Positions 62,312 through 64,000 of a DNA stretch of 64,000 bases are shown here, one piece after another. The DNA is from Oricola sp. GTDB lineage: Bacteria; Pseudomonadota; Alphaproteobacteria; Rhizobiales; Rhizobiaceae. The translations under genes were made by a program, and so were the position numbers. The notes beneath the pieces were generated by a model. The model saw nothing but the letters and a program-made list of their open reading frames with translations, did not search any database and was not told where the DNA came from. The stretch lies in the NCBI RefSeq assembly GCF_022763245.1, contig NZ_JALEGV010000041.1, positions 667,223 to 731,222 of the forward strand. The letters run 5' to 3'. The stretch's first letter is position 1. Each line of letters begins with the position of its first letter.

Positions 62312-63829
62312 ATGCTCCAGAACAGTATTCGTCTTCACCCCGACGACAATGTCGAGATCGCCCTGCGCGACCTTGCTGCCGGCGATCTGCTGGCCGATAG
62401 CGGCGTTCCGCTTGCCGGGCCGGTCGCGCGCGGGCACAAGATCGCCGCCATCCCGATCGGCCGTGGCGAAAGCGTGCGCCGCTACGGGCAGATCATCGGC
62501 GGCGCGACCGGCGACATCGCCGCGGGCGAGCACGTCCATGTCCACAATCTCGGCATGGCCGACCTGTCGCCCGACCATGCCTTCTGCAGCGAGGCCAAAC
62601 CGCTTCCCCCGCTCGCCGAACACCACGAATTCCAGGGCTTTCACCGCGCCAACGGCCGGGTCGGCACGCGCAACTATCTCGGCGTGCTGACCTCAGTGAA
62701 CTGCTCGGGCAGCGTCGCCCGCTTCATCGCCGAAGCCGCCGAGAAGACCGACTGGTTTGCCGGGTTCGACAACATCGACGGCATTGTACCCATAGTGCAC
62801 GGCACCGGCTGCGGCATGTCGGCGAATAACGAAGGCTACGCAGCGCTGTTTCGCACATTGGGAGGATATGCGCGCAATCCGAACTTCGGAGGAATCCTGC
62901 TTGTCGGCCTGGGGTGCGAGGTGATGCAGGTGCCGGAGATGGTCGGCCGCGAACAACTGCGGCCGGATGGAAATTTCCGTTACATGACGATCCAGCAAAC
63001 CGGTGGCACTCGGCGGACGGTCGAGACCGGCGTGGCCATGCTGCGTGAAATGGCGGCGCAGGCGAATGCGGTCCGGCGCCAGCCCGCGCCGGCGTCTGAA
63101 CTCGTGATTGCCCTGCAATGCGGTGGCTCGGACGGCTATTCCGGGATCACTGCCAATCCGGCGCTCGGCTACGCCTCCGATCTGCTGGTGCGCTGCGGCG
63201 GCACGACAATCCTGTCGGAAACGCCAGAAATCTACGGCGCCGAACACCTGTTGACCCGACGCGCGATGACGCCGGAAACCGGCCGCAAGCTGGTCGAGCG
63301 CATCGAATGGTGGAAGGACTACACCGCCCGCAACAAGGGCGAGATGAACAACAATCCCACGCCGGGCAACAAGAAGGGCGGCCTGACGACGATCCTCGAG
63401 AAGTCGCTCGGCGCTGTCGCCAAGGGCGGCACCGCGCCCTTGGCGGGCGTCTATGAATTCGCCGAGCCGCTGACGACTCGCGGTTTCGTCTTCATGGACA
63501 GTCCCGGCTACGACCCGTGTTCGGTCACGGGCCAGATCGCTTCGGGCGCGAACCTCGTCGCCTTCACCACAGGGCGCGGGTCCGTCTCCGGCTACAAGCC
63601 GACGCCCTGCGTCAAGCTGGCGACCAATTCCGACATGTACGGGCGGATGTCGGAGGACATGGACATCAATTGCGGAGACGTCCTCGATGAAGGCGTCTCC
63701 ATCAAGGACAAGGGGCGCGAGATCTTCGACATGTTCCTGCGCGTGGCGTCCGGCGAGAAGACCAAAAGCGAGGCGCTGGGATTCGGCGGCGCGGAATTCG
63801 TGCCCTGGCAAATCGGCGCCGTGATGTAG
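62312..63829 (+). CDS. UxaA-family altronate dehydratase-like enzyme
   Basis: 505 aa, full length for the fused type. The N-terminal SAF-like domain (~residues 1-95) has ARGHKIAAIPIGRGESVRRY. The catalytic part has FHRANGRVGTRNYLGVLTSV, then VHGTGCGMSANNEGYA, SPGYDPCSVTGQIASGANLV, FTTGRGSVSGYKPTPCVKLA and DMDINCGDVLDEG, all UxaA-family segments with likely metal-binding cysteines. It should dehydrate a sugar acid (altronate, galactarate type) to a 2-keto-3-deoxy acid; the related SuyAB instead eliminates sulfite from sulfolactate. ATG 62312 follows AGGGGAAACGCGCCC. Confidence 0.9.
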   Translation: MLQNSIRLHPDDNVEIALRDLAAGDLLADSGVPLAGPVARGHKIAAIPIGRGESVRRYGQIIGGATGDIAAGEHVHVHNLGMADLSPDHAFCSEAKPLPPLAEHHEFQGFHRANGRVGTRNYLGVLTSVNCSGSVARFIAEAAEKTDWFAGFDNIDGIVPIVHGTGCGMSANNEGYAALFRTLGGYARNPNFGGILLVGLGCEVMQVPEMVGREQLRPDGNFRYMTIQQTGGTRRTVETGVAMLREMAAQANAVRRQPAPASELVIALQCGGSDGYSGITANPALGYASDLLVRCGGTTILSETPEIYGAEHLLTRRAMTPETGRKLVERIEWWKDYTARNKGEMNNNPTPGNKKGGLTTILEKSLGAVAKGGTAPLAGVYEFAEPLTTRGFVFMDSPGYDPCSVTGQIASGANLVAFTTGRGSVSGYKPTPCVKLATNSDMYGRMSEDMDINCGDVLDEGVSIKDKGREIFDMFLRVASGEKTKSEALGFGGAEFVPWQIGAVM

Positions 63830-63904
63830 CCGACGAGGCGGGCGGGCCGGGTGGCGGGCATCCTCCGGCGCGAACGACACGGCATTTCGACAGGGGACGA
63901 CTTG

Positions 63905-64000
63905 ATGCTGCTGGGCATAATCGGCGACGATTTCACCGGATCGAGCGACATAGCCAACATGCTGGCGAAGGGCGGAATGCGGACCGTCCAATATGTCGGC
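63905..64000 (+). CDS. Four-carbon acid sugar kinase (DUF1537), N-terminal part cut by window edge
   Basis: Only the first 32 residues are in the window. They read LLGIIGDDFTGSSDIANML, the N-terminal hallmark of DUF1537/OtnK-type kinases, which phosphorylate 3-oxo-tetronates, threonate, erythronate and related acids. ATG 63905 follows AGGGGACGACTTG; TTG 63902 is a less likely start. It continues the sugar-acid gene set after a 75-bp gap, so the pathway extends beyond the window. Confidence 0.85.
   Translation, partial: MLLGIIGDDFTGSSDIANMLAKGGMRTVQYVG

Overview
The window is high-G+C chromosomal DNA from an alphaproteobacterium, most likely Hyphomicrobiales (Rhizobiales). This is inferred from codon use, the dense set of ABC, TRAP and liv-type uptake systems, the many overlapping ATGA/TGATG gene junctions, and the family content. 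No phage, IS element, CRISPR array or rRNA was seen. One tRNA gene (Thr, anticodon CGT) lies near 16.7 kb. Almost everything is accessory catabolism: uptake systems, each with its own regulator and enzymes.

Regions: (1) 0-8.8 kb, minus strand: a short-chain dehydrogenase (cut by the window edge), an acyl-CoA ligase and an SCPx-type thiolase; a PAS-LuxR regulator facing away; then a complete branched-chain-type ABC importer (binding protein, two permeases, two ATPases). This looks like uptake, CoA activation and thiolysis of a carboxylic acid. (2) 9.0-12.3 kb, minus strand: ECF sigma factor, small putative anti-sigma membrane protein, CnrX-like periplasmic sensor, four-EF-hand exported protein, Tat/lipoprotein L,D-transpeptidase, and a small exported protein of doubtful status. 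(3) 12.5-16.4 kb, minus strand: a three-subunit molybdenum hydroxylase (order S-L-M), CoxL form II type. (4) 16.9-23.8 kb, minus strand: ribose-type ABC importer, LacI repressor and Gfo/Idh/MocA dehydrogenase under a palindromic operator. (5) 24.0-44.8 kb: the most unusual block. A TRAP importer follows three translationally coupled CaiB/BaiF CoA-transferases. Upstream is a pair of 2-hydroxyacyl-CoA-dehydratase-like subunits, then a MarR regulator, a fourth CaiB/BaiF enzyme, a cytochrome P450, a GntR/FCD regulator, and a dipeptide-type ABC importer whose operon ends with a CapA-like metallophosphatase and an MmgE/PrpD protein. The same 15-bp palindrome (GTTCAnnnnnTGAAC) precedes four transcription units here, and a second palindrome (ATTGTnnACAAT) precedes the P450 and the dipeptide importer, so the block can be read as one regulon under two regulators. 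(6) 44.8-51.0 kb, minus strand: GntR/UTRA regulator, TRAP importer and a large DUF3604 protein, with two TCCTAnnTAGGA-type operators. (7) 51.4-64.0 kb, plus strand: a sugar-type ABC importer with two LacI-type operator sites, then a HisD-like/HpsN-like dehydrogenase, LacI repressor, an unrecognised 192-aa protein, a metallo-beta-lactamase-fold lactonase-like enzyme, an L-gulonate-3-dehydrogenase-like protein, an SDR, a UxaA-type dehydratase and the start of a DUF1537 sugar-acid kinase. This looks like a sugar-acid or hydroxy-sulfonate pathway whose exact substrate cannot be read from the sequence.

The best candidates for something undescribed are the 24-45 kb regulon and, inside it, the dehydratase-like pair. 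That pair has no activator gene nearby and seems to lack one expected iron-sulfur cysteine in each subunit. The middle of the three tandem CoA-transferases lacks the catalytic aspartate, which suggests a heteromeric enzyme.
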